DNA from: Diplosphaera chodatii
Taxonomy: Eukaryota > Chlorophyta > Trebouxiophyceae > Prasiolales > Stichococcaceae
Direction: 5' to 3'
NCBI GenBank assembly: GCA_032358165.1
Contig: JAALGY010000019.1
Coordinates: 682,001 to 746,000 of the forward strand
DNA length: 64,000 bases
Shown: one piece after another, positions 22,928-35,980 of the stretch
How positions within the stretch are numbered: the first letter of the stretch is position 1
Layout of the letters: each line of letters opens with the position of its first letter
Position numbers and translations under genes: made by a program
Notes under the pieces: model-generated
Told to the model about the DNA's origin: nothing
Database searches by the model: none
The model's input: only the letters and a program-made list of their open reading frames with translations

Positions 22928-23501
22928 GGTGGCAAGTTGATTTGCAACATCATGCAAAACTCAATTACTTCACGCACACGCAGCGGCCCTTGCCCAGCAG
23001 CATGTATGTTTCGACATGTGACATGGCGTACGTACCCGAGGTGGTGTCAGCCAACCAGCGTCAGCAATAAGATTGGCGCGACCTGCTCAAACAGACTTCG
23101 GAGCAGATTTCAGATGTTTCTGTTCGGTTTATCCTGCTGACGGCAGCGCAGCGTAGAAGGGTTTGAATGCCCCCTACACATGCCCTGGGTCAGAGGCACA
23201 AGGGTTTACGACCCCCTGCAGAATAATTGGCATGCTGGCCAGGGGTCGGGTTTGCAGCATTGGGCTTGATGGTGCTTGAACATGTGCTTTACAGTGTCAT
23301 GTCGATCTTGGCTGTCACCTCTGCATGTGAGCTAGAACAGCCTCCAGGAACCAGGACCCTGGCGTACATGCATAGCTCCTACGCTTGTTTGTTTGATTGC
23401 TTGCATGTAACATGAAATATATCGATACAGAGCTACATCAATTCCTGGTCATCAACCTCCACCACACAGAATGCACATCGCCCAGGCTGTAGGCAGCAAT
23501 G
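22928..23501. other. convergent intergenic region, CCCH gene / zinc-finger gene
   Basis: About 570 bp of shared 3' sequence. A plus-strand TGTAA lies at 23406-23410 and a minus-strand TGTAA (TTACA on plus) at 23289-23293. If both are used, the two transcripts overlap by about 120 nt at their tails. No gene is recognised. Confidence 0.4.
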
Positions 23502-24557
23502 GCTAGTGCTGCAGTGCCGGGCACCACAGGCGTTCGTGAGCTTCACGCCGGGCCTGACTCACCAGGCCGCCGCAGCGGGGGCACACAAAGCTGTTCTGCC
23601 CCAGCTCTGTTGCCAGCGTATGTGGCACCTGACCCATCTCCAATGTGCCATCCCCCTAGGCAAGATTTCACATGCAAACCAGCTTATACACCTCAAGACC
23701 ATATGCATGCTACAGCTGGTGATCAGGCCATACAACCGTTGGCATGCCAGCACAGGCCACAGCCGCTGCATGGCACGCACCATCTGCAGCTCTGGTGGCC
23801 GTTGGTCCAGCATGGTGTCGCGCAAACCGGCTGTTATGCTCTCGACCTGCTGCCGCCCGCCATGGTGCTGCTGCATGGCTGCACCCCCGCTTGCTGCGGT
23901 GCCCGGCGGCCGCCCAGGGTGCAGCTGCCAATGGTGCGCGCCGTGCTCGGTCAGCTGCTGCGGATGCCAGGCGTCCCCCTGCAGGTGCTTGCCATGCAGC
24001 TGCAGCGGGGTCAGGCTCGCCTGTGGCTGCTGCGTCTGCACCGACAGGCTGCACGCCTCCAGCAGCTGACCAATGTGCTGCACAGCATCGTTGGCTTGGG
24101 GTCCCTGGCCACGTCCCAGGGCCTCGCGGACCCTGTGCAGGCGGTCATGGAATTTGGCCACACAACGCAATTGGTGCAGAGTGCGCAGCTGCTGCAATTG
24201 TGTCTGGGCAACTCTGCGAACAGCATGTAGGTTGTGAGCATGTTGTGATGGAGGCTCACTGTCGGACAGCAGGCATGGCAGCCTGCTCACCGCCCAGATG
24301 CTGCAAAGCCACAAGGACCGCCTGCAGGGATAGGCATGCCACGTCATGCTTGAACCCGAGCTTCGTACACTCGATGCAGCACTGACTTCACGGCATCTCA
24401 TCAGGAGCCTGATGCAGGGACACACCTGCAGCGCTGAATGCGCGTCGCCATCCCGCAGCCTAGCACGTGCCTGTTCCACAATCTGCCTCAGCTGTGCCCG
24501 ATCCGCAGCTGCAACTCCCCCGCTTTGTCCGTTTTCCACGAAGTGAAGGTCGTCCAT
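23502..24557 (-). CDS. plant-type conserved protein with C-terminal C2HC zinc finger
   Basis: Function unknown. Exon 1 starts at ATG 24557 (MDDLHFVENGQ). After a short variable stretch it has a helical segment, QLRQIVEQARARLRDGDAHS, joined in phase to AVLVALQHLGG (exon 2, 24321-24291). The final exon ends FVCPRCGGLVS, then QARREAHERLWCPALQH and a TAG at 23504-23502. That places C-x2-C about 15 residues before H-x4-C, a compact zinc site at the extreme C-terminus. The middle (24230-23710) is open in a Gln/His-rich frame (QTQLQQLRTLHQLRCVAKF), but the exon 2 to exon 3 junction could not be phased, so that frame is tentative. The layout of helical N-terminus plus terminal zinc knuckle resembles uncharacterised green-plant proteins. 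Confidence 0.6.
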
Positions 24558-25038
24558 TGGACAAGGGCGGATTTATGCTTGAAGGTAGCTCCAGAACTTA
24601 TGTATGTCCGCTGCATCGCTCTCACGGCTGTGGCACCTTGTTACGCAGCAACCCTGAGCGTCAAAAAAGACCTGACTGTCTTTTGTTGTTTGTCAGGTAC
24701 TGACACAACAAACTCAGGACCAGCAACCTTCTGCAGGTTGGCCAACGTGCATGTAGGCGATTGCTGGTCATGTGTACATCCCCTGGTCCCCTGGTCCATG
24801 CAAACATGTAATTACACATCTCGGCAATCGAGCGAAGTTGATGCACCCGATGACATAGACAGTGCGGCTTACGAGCTTGGGAACACTTGCAGGCTTGAAC
24901 ATCGAACCCTGCACATGTAAAGGTGCAAGATGAGATCACAGTGTGACACCACTTCGCAATGGAGGTATCGGTCCGGTGTCTGACCATCGACTGATCACCT
25001 CTGCTACATCTGGAAGCGACAATAAGAGAGCACGTGCC
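24558..25038. promoter_or_regulatory. divergent intergenic region, zinc-finger gene / TRS120
   Basis: About 480 bp between divergent starts. It must contain both promoters. A short direct repeat, CCCCTGGT twice at 24780-24796, is the only local pattern seen. Confidence 0.4.
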
Positions 25039-28000
25039 ATGGCGGCGTACAGCCAGCCGGTTCGTCTCATCGAGCCGGGCTCGACGGTGTTCAGTGCTGC
25101 GGAGATCCGCGTGGTGCGCTTCTGCAATTCAGCTGGCTGCCGGTGCATTGTTTACAACGTATTTAGTAGCGTTGCAACTGAATGCACTGTGGAATGAAGA
25201 CTTCACGAGGCCATGCAGAACCCTGGTCGGATGTGACATGGAGCGCAGCTGTCACTTGCCTGCAGGCCATTGTGCCCAGCGGCGGCATGCCCGAGGACGT
25301 GTTCGCGAGCTACGCCAGCCTGGTGACGGCATTTCGTCAGGTGAGCAGCACGACCGACGGTCAGGATTGGTCCTAGACGCGGCTCACGCTGCATCGCCGT
25401 CAGCATCCATGATGGGACACCACTTGCCAATGTTCGTGCGGACTGGGGCAGGTGGAGCTGGCGAATGTGCGGTCCTTCTACAAGGAGGCGCAGAAGAGCC
25501 CCTTCGCTTCTTTCCCCTGGAAGCAGGGCACCATGCACTTCCACTATGTGCCGCAGGTGAGGCAGTCCGCCACGTGTGTGCAGGGCAGCCATCCGGCACA
25601 TGGCACAGCCTGATCACGTTGCGGGGCATGGAGGTGCCTACACGCTGCTGGCAGAAGACTTTCCTTACCGACATGCTGGTGCGATGCAGGAGGCGGGCAC
25701 AGATGCAAGCCCGCTCGCACCCCTGCTGGCCCATCGGCGGGTGCTTGGAGTAGTGGGCCTGCTGTACTGCCCAGCAGTGCCAGACATCGCCAAGGCGTAC
25801 GCTGCCTTCGAGAACCAGTGCAGGCGAGCAGTTGTGCCAGAACCATCTTGGATGCATGCAACGGTGCACAGCTGCCTTGTCTGTCGCACATGTGTCGACA
25901 TGGCATCAGCCCTCTGTCAGGCATACGCTCTCTGTCTGCAGGTCATTCCCAGACGCAGTGACAGTGCGCTGCTTTGCGTTCGAGCCCAGTGATGCACAGA
26001 TGCAGCTAGACACCCGCGCAATGCCTGGCCTGCTCATGTTTCCACCAGGTATGCAAGGCATTGGGGCCGCAAAACATGAGTTTGTTTACTGTGGTAGTCA
26101 TGACCTGATCAAGTCATCTGGTTGTGCATCGTGGAGTGCATTCGTCACAATGGTGAACGATGTGTGATCTCCCACCCATTTGCTGTCCAGGGGACGCGGC
26201 GGTGCTGGCAAACCACGCCGAGGTCGTCATGCACGACCTTGCAGCAGGCGAGGACCGCCACCTGCCTGACGCCTGTCTGCGCCTGCATGATGGACATGCA
26301 ACAAGCGGTGTCCCGAGGCACCGCAGCTGGCCGATGAGAATGCATGGTGCTTTGGTGTCTGCAATCTGAATTGCATGCCGAGACGTTGAAAGCCTGCCGT
26401 GGTCGTGCAGGCCTTTTGGTTGAGCTGGAGCGGCTCATGCTGACGAGTGGGACAGCCAGTGTGTCGATGAACACCTTCTTGGACAGTGCGCCAGAGTTTC
26501 AGGCAGCTGTGGGGGCTGCCTCTGCACTGGAGGCAATGTCAAGCCGGCTCTACAACGATGATGTGAGTTGCTTTGCAGCTGATATAACCCGCGTTTGCTT
26601 TCTGGCAATCACAACGTGTGAAAGCTCGCCATCCGGGCCGGCTGCCAGCGATCCCGACATCATCCGGCTATGTTGTGGCCATCAGCTACCGTATGCACCT
26701 CAAGACGCCATGTGGGCTGCAATGCAGGAGCTGCTGAAGAAGCGCCGGTTTGGTCGGCTGCACAAAGCACTGGGTGACTATGCGCTGCTGGCGGGCAGCC
26801 CTGCTGATGCGATTGCCAAGTATCAGGCTGCGGCGGACCTGTCGCGGGCCTCAAGCGACTTCATCTGGGCAGGAGCTTCCCTGGAAGGGCTTGCGCATGC
26901 TCGGGTGAACATCCGGCGGTAGACAGGCGGCAAGCCCATAGATAGCTGCAGCACCTCAAGTTGGCGGGGACGTGCATTGCGAGTATCAAGGGGTCACCAC
27001 AGAACGTCACATGCGAGCAGCAGCCGTTGGCATGTTGCTTGCTGCAGGTGCTGCAGGCGGCTGTCACCAGCGGAGTGATGCGCGGCAGCAAGCGCGATGG
27101 CCTGGATGGTACCAAAGGCTCTCCGGAGCGTACTCTGAAAACACGCAGTGCCCTCCTGGTGAGGCAGCTTAGCAGGCTCTTCCACTGCAAACTGTGCAAC
27201 TGTTGTCCAACGATTGGTCATGTTTGTGATCGGCCTGATGTAAGACCTTGCTTGATGCAGGACCCTCGGCTGGCGACGATCAAGGCGCAAACAGCGGCGG
27301 GGTCGGTGGCGAGTGCAGGGTCGGGCGGCTTTGGAGGTCGCTCCTTCTGGAGTGCCCTGGCCTCGGCCGGCATCGAGGAAGAGGTGAGCCCCGGGCGCTG
27401 ACATGGACACAGATCCCAAATTGGTCTTGGGGGTCGCAGATGCTGCTGCTGTCAGGGATGATGACATGCTAAGGCATGGTGCCCTGCCTGCAGGTGCAGG
27501 AGCTGTTCCTGGAGGCCAAGGGACACTACCGCCGGCGGGGCGGCCTCCCGCTGCTGGTCGAGGTGTGCACGCCTCATCCTGCTGTGATCCCTGGCCATGC
27601 ATATGCCGCCCTGCTCGATCATGTATTGTGGCGCGACCCGGAAAGCCGCGTCGCTGGGGCGGCGACTGCAGAGCTTTGTATGGCGCGCGGGGCACCATGT
27701 GCATACCCAGCGCCATGCCCCCCCCTGAGTCCAGTGTGTGAGCTGTGGTTCGGCATCTGGCAGGTGGACCTGCAGCTGGCGCGGCTGCTGGCGGGGCTGG
27801 GCGGCCCGCGGGCGCGCTCCCAGGTGTCCGCCCTGGTGTCCTCCATGGTGGAGGCGGGCCACGGGCTGGCGCACCCTGCCGACCGCCTCGCCGTCGTCAT
27901 CGAGGCCTCCCAGGCGAGAACAGCATGTGTCCCATGCGATACGCCGCCAGTTAGCCAGCTCCATTACTGGCACCGCCGCGGTGCTGCTGCCCGCTCATGT

Positions 28001-31000
28001 GCCACCACCACCCTCTGCTGACACGGTTGGAGTGATCAGGCGCACAACTCAGCCGGAACAGGCGTCCCACCGCGAGCCACGCTCTCGTTGTTTGCAGCAT
28101 GCTTCTGTCTCATACCATGCGCTGGTGTGAGCAGGTGGTGGGGGCGGTGGGCTCGGCGCGCAAGCGCACGCTGATGCTGTGGCAAGCGGTGGAGCTGTCT
28201 CGAGCGGGCGACGCGCCGGACACCGCAACGCTGGACATCGCCAGACGCGCGCTGGAGCCGCCGCCTGACCCGCGGGCGCTGCCGCCGGCGGACACCCTGG
28301 GGCGGAAGAGCAGCACTCCGCTCGCCAGCGGCGTGCCGCGCCACTGGTCCCTAGTCCGCTGCGGCTGCATAGAAGGTGGGGACTAGGGAACCAGTTGCTG
28401 CGCCTTGACACCGCACTTCATCGCTGCATACGTTCTAGTGCATTGTCACATGCCTCCTTGTGCTTGTGTAGCATCATCACTTGACATGCATCCAAGTCCG
28501 TTACTGCAACAAAAGCACGACGTCACGGACATCGATGACGACCCTGCAATTGCATTTCGCCGCAGGCGTCCTGGCAACAGCCATCCTGGCGCAGCAGCAT
28601 TCTGATGTGTGGGACGCGGCGGCGATGCTGCTGCGGGAGCATGCGGGGGAGCTGCCGTCGCAGCGCCAGGCGTCGCTGCTGGAGACGCTCGCGGCTGCCG
28701 CCAGCCTCATGAGCCCAGCACAAAAGTCCAGAGCCGGGCCCGGGTGAGCTGCCTGCACAAGCATGCAGTTGCATGGAGGCTCACCTCGCAGGACGGCACC
28801 AGCGCCGCTTGGGTGCTGCCTGCTGCTGCTCTGGGCCAAGATGGTCGGGTGAGCTCGCGCACCTGCACTGGCTCTGAGGGTGTTTGGGCTGGCGCTGCTC
28901 GGCAGGCCGCCGCCGCTGCTGCAGTTCAGGCGGCCGCTGCCGCCGCCGCCGCACCTGGCCCCCCGCCCCATCGACTTCCAGAGCCGCCCTGCTTCCGCAG
29001 GTGCACGGGGCATGCCTGACTGCAATCACTGCAGATTGACCAGGAACGGCGCTCACTGGACTGCAGTATGATGCAGTGCTCTGTGGAGAGGTTGCAATGG
29101 CAACGTGTCCAGTCTTTCCAAGCCGCTTTCCGGTGCGCCTGTGGACAGGCGAGGCCAAGGGCCCATTCATTTTCACGCCCTTTGCGGCGCGGCGGGAGCC
29201 GGCGGTGCCCGACGGCCCGGTGCAGTGGGTCGCCGGCGAGGTCGCCACCGTGGAGGTGGACATCAGCAACCCGACGACCATCCCCATCAAGGTACGCCAG
29301 CTGCAGCTGCCAGCAGAAGGTGGCCACAAGCTGTTATTACGGCGAGTGACCTGCAGCGACAGTCCCATAGACCTATGTTGGGCATGCACCCCAACCTGTA
29401 CGGCAAGCACTCGGGTGAGTTGAGCCGCAGCAGCCTCCATCTTTGGGTGCCGTACGCAGCGTATTGTAGCACTCAGAGCGAGGGTCGAATCACAACAGGT
29501 GGAGCGCCTGACACTGGAGGCCAGCCATGTGGGCGACCCGGCGCTGCCGCCGGCCACGCCGCCGGCGCAGGGTCCCAACAGCGGCAGCGCCAGCGCCAGC
29601 AACGGCCAGCCCGGCAGCCGCACCAGTGCGGGCTCCTCGGCCTGGAAGCCATCAGCAGTCGCGCTCTGGATGCCGCCTGGCACCAAGCCCACAAAGGCGC
29701 GCTGGCCCGCAAGCTGCCCAACAGCAAAGACGATGCAAAAGCTGTCTCAAGCCTCTAGCCGTTGCCTTCAAATCGTTCCATCGGCTGCCCAGTGCAGCGA
29801 GGCCGCCGTGCAGAACGTGCTGTGCAGAGGTCGTGCATGTCGTTTCGAGCAGGTGCAGCTGCAGGCGATGCCGACGCAGCGGGGCCTGTACCACCTCAGC
29901 GGCTGCCGGAGCACCGTGCTGGCCGTCACCTGGAGCCAGCCCTGGACGCCGCAGCCACCATCTCTGGGTGTGCGGCTAGCAAAAGTTGAGAAATGGCTCA
30001 TGCAGTGACCAGGCTATGAAGGATTGAACTGCCAGAGACCTGCAAATATTGGCAGCCTGCTGCAGGTCTCTGGCAGTCTGCTGCTGCAAGAATGTAAGCC
30101 TTGTCGAACCCTTCCTTCTATGCAGGCCAGCAGCTGCACCCACGGCACGGGAAGGGCAGCACGCCAGAGGACGTTGGAGGCTCGGCAGCAGCACGGGTCA
30201 CAGTCGTCGCGCCGCTGCCGCTGCTGTCAGCGCAGCTGGACACACCAGATGCCACTCTGGTGCTGCCTGAGCAGCCAGTGCAGGTGAAGATACTGTCACA
30301 CCAAGATCTCAGGGTCCACACTTGCACAGGACTGGGCAGTCATTCCTCGCCCATCAGTAGGGAGGACTTGAGTACTGTGCAGCGGCATGGCCTGGCGGCT
30401 GCACCTCAAAGTCCAATGTATTGGGTGCTCTAATGCTTCCACCAGTATCTCGCAGGCGGCAGCCGCGCAGCCAAGCCGCCCAAAGCGGCAGGACATACAT
30501 GCAGCACCGCAGGGTGTCACTGCGCGCGCAGCCCGCGGGCAGCTGCTGGCGTGGGGCCTGCGGCTGTCCAACCGCGGCCGGCTGCCGGTCACCTCAGCCC
30601 AGGCGACGGTCGTGGTCCCAGACATCCCTGGCGCACGCCCTGGGTAACACCTGTTCGACCCACTCGTGGCGGCAGGCTGCCGCTGCACCAGGGTGTCATG
30701 CATGCAGGGGCCACTGAAGCGTCAGACAAGTCGGTGACATCAAACCTGTCCTTACAGAATCTCATGTGAGATCTGCTTTTCAACAGGTCTGGGTTGGCGG
30801 CGGGGCTGGTGGCGCAGGTGGACGAGGTGGCGCTCACCTCGGCGCTGCCGCTGGCGCCTGGGGCGTCTGTCACGGTGCCGCTCTACCTGCACCCAGCTCA
30901 GGTGCCCAGAACCGGAGCATAGGCTGCCTTGTGGTACCTCGACGACGGGCACTGCCTGATGGTCAGCTTCCAACCATGCAAGCAGCTGCCGCCCACAGGT

Positions 31001-33707
31001 CACACGGGTGCACAGCCGCTACAGCTGAAGCAATCAAGGAGGGCTGCGTGCTTCCTGCTGGGTGCGGCTGCCTCCACGGCAAGCAGCCTAACTGCCGCTA
31101 AGGCTTCGATATTTTGTGCTCGACGACAGCTGACGTTCATTTTGTGAGATTGACCTGAAGTCTTCCCTTCATTTCTGCAGACGTCCGCCTACGGCGGGGA
31201 GGAGGAGCTGCATCTGGAGGTGCGGGTGGAGTATGTGTGCGACCCCGCCGCTGCACGCAACACCCTGGCCGGCAGCATCCCTGGCAGCCGCGCCGGCAGG
31301 TGGGCAGTGTGCCTGCGGACAGGCATCACCTGCCAACTGGTTGAGACGGCACCAACAAGCGGGTGTAGCCCTATGATGCAGCTTTTTCACGCTTTGCACC
31401 TGTCGACGCCGGATGCAGTACGACCCACAGCCGACCCTGTGGCTGCAACTGCAGCATGCCCAGCAGCCCGGGCGGCGGCAGCAGCCCCAGCGGCGGCAAC
31501 TCCGCCACCGCGTCCCCGCGGCGGGGCGGGCCCAGCCCCCGGGCCGCCGCTCCAACGTCCACTGTCGGCAGCCTCGGCCGGCGCGGCGGCAGCGACGCTG
31601 CCATGCGCGACGCCATGAGCGGCGCAAATGGCGGACCCACGGCAGCTGCGCCACCAGAGCAGCAGGACAGCGGGGCCAGCACCCCGCACACCGGCGAGGC
31701 GGGGCCGCTGCTGGGCCGCCGCCTGTCGCTGCCCGTGCACCTGCTGCTGCAGCCCTCCGTGCAGGTGCGCGTGCCATATCACGCGAGAATTTTGTACAGT
31801 CGGCGGGAACACGAGGCCTCGGCCACTGTGCACTGCTGCTTGTGCTGCTGCTGTTCACTGGCGATGCGTCTTGTTTGGACGTTGCGACCCACGGTTACTA
31901 CATGTGATGATGCAGGTGTCTGCTGTCAACGTGCTGCTCTCAGACGAGCTCGCCCCCGATGAGGCGCAGCATGCAGGGGCAGAGGTGGACAGCAACAGCC
32001 TGAAGACAGCCAGCAGCAGCTGCATCCTGGAGGTTGACGCAGCCAGCCGTCTCGACTCACCAGTGGAGGTGCACTCTGGCCACCAAGCGTACCCGCCTGG
32101 CTGCAAAGTCTTGCGTATCCTGAAGCTCCTTCCCGCCCGTCTCCCTTATCTTTTGTGTAACAGCATTCCGAGGAACCCACTTTCAACGATGTTTGTGTGC
32201 ACCAGGTCTGGGTCGGGCAGCGGCAGGTGTACAGCTCAGCGGGCGGCCTCGCCGCCTGGCACGCCTGGATGTGCTCCGCCGGCGACCGGGGCGCCCGGCT
32301 GCTGCCGCCTGGGCGCCGCGCCTGGGCGCACTGCCCGCTGCCGTCGCCACTGCTGGACGGCCGTGCAGCGCCACCCTCAGATGCCGCCGCCGGCGGGCAG
32401 CAGCAGCAACAGCAGCAGCCAGCTGGCAACAGCAGCAGCCCTGCAGCGGCAGCGGCTGCGGCCGTGTGCAGTCAGATGGTGCTCTACTGGCGGCGGCCTG
32501 AAGGTACTGCGCAGGCGACACGAGTCCTCTGGTGCCACAAGATGCGAGTGAATGATTGTGACCACGCTCTGACCGACTCCAAGGCTGCCAGCATGGCAAC
32601 AGCTACTACAATCGGATATAGCCCGGCATGGGATTCAGCGTATCTCGTGTGGACACGCACCTTTGCTGGCACAGGGGCGACCAACGGCAGCGGGGCGGCC
32701 GCGGAGGCTGGCGTGGGCGTGGTGCCGCTGCCGCCAGAGCTGGTGGCTGGCGCGCTGTCAGACACGACGCTCGCGCTGCTGGCGCCGCAGCCCCTGTCGC
32801 TGCGCCTGGCCCTGCAGCCCGCAGGTGCCTGCCGACCCCCCATCCGGTTGCGTGCCCGAAAGCCTCATGTGGCGCTGTCACAGCCTGCCTCGCCCAAAAG
32901 GTCGTACATCTTAGCATGCAGGGCCTTGCCCCTGCTGCTATCCGCTGACTGGCTCTGACTGAGCCCTGCCAGCCGTGCAGGTGATGGTGATGCGGCGCAG
33001 CAACCGCTTGAGACTGTGCAATGGCAGGTGGGAGGGCTGGCGACTGATGGCAAGCTGCAGCCCGGACGCATGGGCACTGCGGTGGCTGTCGGGCAACCCC
33101 TGCGATTGCACGTGCACCTCAGCAACCAGGTGCGATGTTGGTGCTGCTCTGTGCCCAGTAGAAGTTGCTGCCTTCGCGGTTGATGCTCGCAACTGCATCT
33201 GGACATGTTGCGGGGGCTGTCGTGACATGCTGTTGTGCACTGCACAGGGAGATGGTGCCGCCACCGTCACAGCCTCGTTGGCATGCACCAACAGCAGCAG
33301 TGATGGCGCGGAATCTGAACCGGGCAGCGCACTGACAGCAGTCGATGCAAGTTCGAGCATCCTCTGTGCAGGGTCGCCGACAGGTAAGGCATGGCCTCAA
33401 GCGTGGTCATAGCATCGCAAACAGAGGCTGCAACCAGCGAATGCTTTTTGGGCTTGTGCTTGGCCATCCGAGGAGCTGCGTCCATGCTGCAGGTTTTCAC
33501 ATCAGGGCTGAGCCGCAAGGTGGCAGCGGCAGCCACTCCTTGGGGATGTGTTTCCTAGCTCCGGGGTTGTACCAGTTGCAACTGTGCGATGTGGCTGCCA
33601 AGGCGGGAGCGACAGATCAGGGGGGGCAGCCTCAAAGTAGAGCAGCAGCTGTAGCACCTGCAGTCTCCTTGAGTACCATCTGTGTCCTTGTGCAGGGAGA
33701 TGCCTAG
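25039..33707 (+). CDS. TRS120: TRAPP II complex subunit TRS120/TRAPPC9
   Basis: Large subunit of the TRAPP II tether and Rab GEF at the trans-Golgi. Very many exons span 8.7 kb. N-terminal blocks fit the family: RLIEPGSTVFSAAEIRV joined to AIVPSGGMPEDVFASYASLV; SPFASFPWKQGTMHFHYVPQ (25500); HRRVLGVVGLLYCPAVPDIA (25735); FPDAVTVRCFAFEPSD (25950). The helical repeat core includes GRLHKALGDYALLAGSPADA (26755), the most diagnostic block, then VQELFLEAKGHYRRRGGLPL (27495) and SARKRTLMLWQAVELSRAG (28155). The beta-sandwich C-terminal half includes FPSRFPVRLWTGEAKGPFIF (29115), VEVDISNPTTIPIKV (29255), LRLSNRGRLPVTSAQ (30560), ELHLEVRVEYVCDP (31210) and a final LGMCFLAPGLYQLQLCDV (33540). Two introns (donors at 25824 and 27914) appear to be GC-AG. 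Many middle exon borders are unresolved. Confidence 0.88.
30028..30077 (+). repeat. perfect 17-bp inverted repeat in a TRS120 intron
   Basis: ACTGCCAGAGACCTGCA at 30028-30044 is followed, after a 16-nt loop, by its exact complement TGCAGGTCTCTGGCAGT at 30061-30077. It lies in an inferred intron between exons near 29970 and 30130 and would form a strong stem in the pre-mRNA or DNA. Confidence 0.9.
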
Positions 33708-34180
33708 TGATGCTGTTCCAATCCCCTTGTAACCCACATACCATAGTGCGCAGTACGCAGGAATCAAAGCAGATCGTACAATGCCCTATTGTCCTGGCAC
33801 ATTGCCATTCGTCACATGGAGTGCCTAGGCGAAGCGAGTTTTCCATCAATGCTGCCGTTGGCACATGAAACCCACACCGACTACCGTACAACCTGTCGCC
33901 CCTTCTGACACCCGTAGTCCTGCCTGACGAAACTTCACGGCACATGGTGTGCGGGTGAGGTAGATCAACATGCAGTGCCCATGCTACGGATGGCGGACAC
34001 CCATTAGTGACACTTCAGCGGGATCAAGCCTGACAAGTCGCATGCACTCTGTCCTCTGTTGGGTGGTACTCACACATTGCTGCTGCACGAAGGCACAGCA
34101 GCATGCACATCAGGATGCCTGTCAGCTGATGCGCCTGATGCTGCATGCTGCAGCCTGCGCCCTGACCCCTGCGTCTGCGC
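33708..34180. other. convergent intergenic region, TRS120 / CRAL-TRIO
   Basis: Shared 3' region of about 470 bp. The plus-strand TGTAA just after TRS120 is listed separately. No equivalent minus-strand signal for the CRAL-TRIO gene and no gene were recognised. Confidence 0.45.
33728..33732 (+). terminator. TGTAA poly(A) signal of TRS120
   Basis: TGTAA occurs about 20 nt after the TRS120 stop codon, in CTTGTAACCC. This is the usual green-algal signal, although the implied 3' UTR would be very short. Confidence 0.5.
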
Positions 34181-35980
34181 CTAAGCTGGTACTGCCTCTG
34201 CGCGGTGGGCGCTGCCGTTGGCGTTCGAGTAGCTGCCCTCTGCCTTCTGTGCTGGCGCCAGCTTGGCACTGCCACCAAAGTCCACCGGCAGCAACTGCAC
34301 ACACCGCGTGCAGCTCCAGCTCATGCAGCAATGTGTCAGCACATGGACGATGGCTGTAGTGTGCATAGCTAAGACTTGCCAGGTTTAGCGTCCCACTGAT
34401 CAAGGGTTCTCACCTCAGTGTCAAAGTTGCGCCTCAGCTCGGCGGGGTCGCTGGCATACACCCACTGAACCTTCTTCATGGTCTCCGGCTCAATGAATGG
34501 GGACACACACTTCCACAGGCCCCTGCAGCACAGCTCGAACATGCTCGGTTGCCAGCAAACCAGCAGCAACAGCATAGAAGAGACCTATCGACCTGGCACA
34601 CATTGGTATCATGGTCACCATGCGACGACAACTCACCAGAATACGAATGGCGCATCAAACATGTACAACACGCCCATACGCTCTGGGTAGTGGTTGGCGA
34701 GCGTATCAAACACCAAGCGGGTCATGTTGACATCCAAATTTGCCAGGCCAAAGCCTGTGCAGGTGCAGAAACATGTCTTTCACATAAAGTGACAAGCTTG
34801 CAGCCATTGGCTGAGTACTGCGAGCAATCGCAGCAGTATTTGGCAATGGGTCTGGCTGGCGGGCTCATGAAGTTGAACTCTCACCCCGAAGATCAAAGAT
34901 GATGCACAGCTGGCCATCTGGATTCCGGCCCTCGTCTACCTGCAAGTCGGCCACACGGTGGTTGGCAAGCTTCGCATGTCACACTGCTCACGTGCCTGCA
35001 GACAGGCACTGTCCGGCGTGGTGTTGCAACACCCGAATCACGCAGCTGCAGGTGTGGCCATAGCATACAGCTTGTGCAACTAACACTCATGCAGAACCGC
35101 CTGTTACATGTGCTAACACACAACACAGATGCAGCAGTTGCAAGACAAACACTCAAGCGCATTCTGTGCCTGCGATTCTCATAGCTGAGGCGCAAGACGC
35201 ACCCGCTCGCAGGCGCTGTCCAGTGCGAAGCAGATGGATCGGGTGCAGTCCTCGACGCTGCGGTCTGCCACGATGAGGCTGCCTGCAGTCACCACCAGGC
35301 AAGGCCGCCCGGACTTGTCAGTGCCGTTGATCAGCAAGATCCTGTCTGCCTCCAGCTGCACCTGCAAGTCAACACGGTGTAGGTTGTGCGCGGTCAGGCT
35401 GGAGAGCAGGCGTGCCCTTCCACCGTGAGCAGCTACCAACGGACACGCTCGGCAGAATCAGCGCTGCACAGCTATTCTGTTAACACTTGGTGCATCAGCA
35501 CCCGAGGAAGTGAACAGTACACGGACAGCTGGTGCCCCCCCTTTCCAGCATAGGCAGCCATTGCATGTGGCACACGATCCACATGCATCAGTTCGTGTTC
35601 ACGACCCATTAGTGTCTCTCCACGCATAGATGACGTCGTGCAGCGCAGCGCCTACTTTAGACATGTCGAGTCCTGTGGTTTGCAGCCCGCTGGACATGCA
35701 CAACGGTCGCCTTCTCGGCGGCGCTTTGGGCATGCTGAAAGGAATGCGGTGCGGCAGGCACCTCTGCTATAAGGCCATTGGGCGCCATGGCCACCCTCCA
35801 CTTGGCGTGGTCCCGCAGCCGCTGCTCTGCCCTGACCACATCCCAGTTGTCAGCCCTCAGCCACCGCCTCAGGCAGGCCTCATCCAGCACCTCCCCACCC
35901 TGCATCATGTCCCTTTCCACCTCGCCATCGTTCAGCCGCTTGCGCAGCGTGCTGAGCAACTCCTGTTGTTCTGAAGGCAT
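34181..35980 (-). CDS. CRAL-TRIO (SEC14-like) lipid-binding protein
   Basis: Small cytosolic lipid-exchange protein. The start MPSEQQELLSTLRKRLND leads into a CRAL-TRIO N-terminal helical domain with DEACLRRWLRADNWDVVRAE and LRDHAKWRVA (35980-35770). The lipid-binding domain follows in separate exons: DRILLINGTDKSGRPCLVV (35350), GRNPDGQLCIIFDLRG (34930), ANLDVNMTRLVFDTLANHYP and MFDAPFVFW (34740-34630), LWKCVSPFIEPETMKKVQWV (34530) and LLPVDFGGSAKLAP (34280). The last block corresponds to the LP.e.GG close of SEC14 domains. A short polar tail ends EAVPA. Length is about 300 residues, normal for a stand-alone SEC14-like protein; no GOLD or other domain is seen. The lipid ligand cannot be inferred. 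Confidence 0.86.

Noticed and set aside
31628..32551. 307-codon plus-strand ORF rich in Arg/Ala/Cys
   Set aside because: It is out of frame with the TRS120 blocks in the same interval and runs through several inferred introns.
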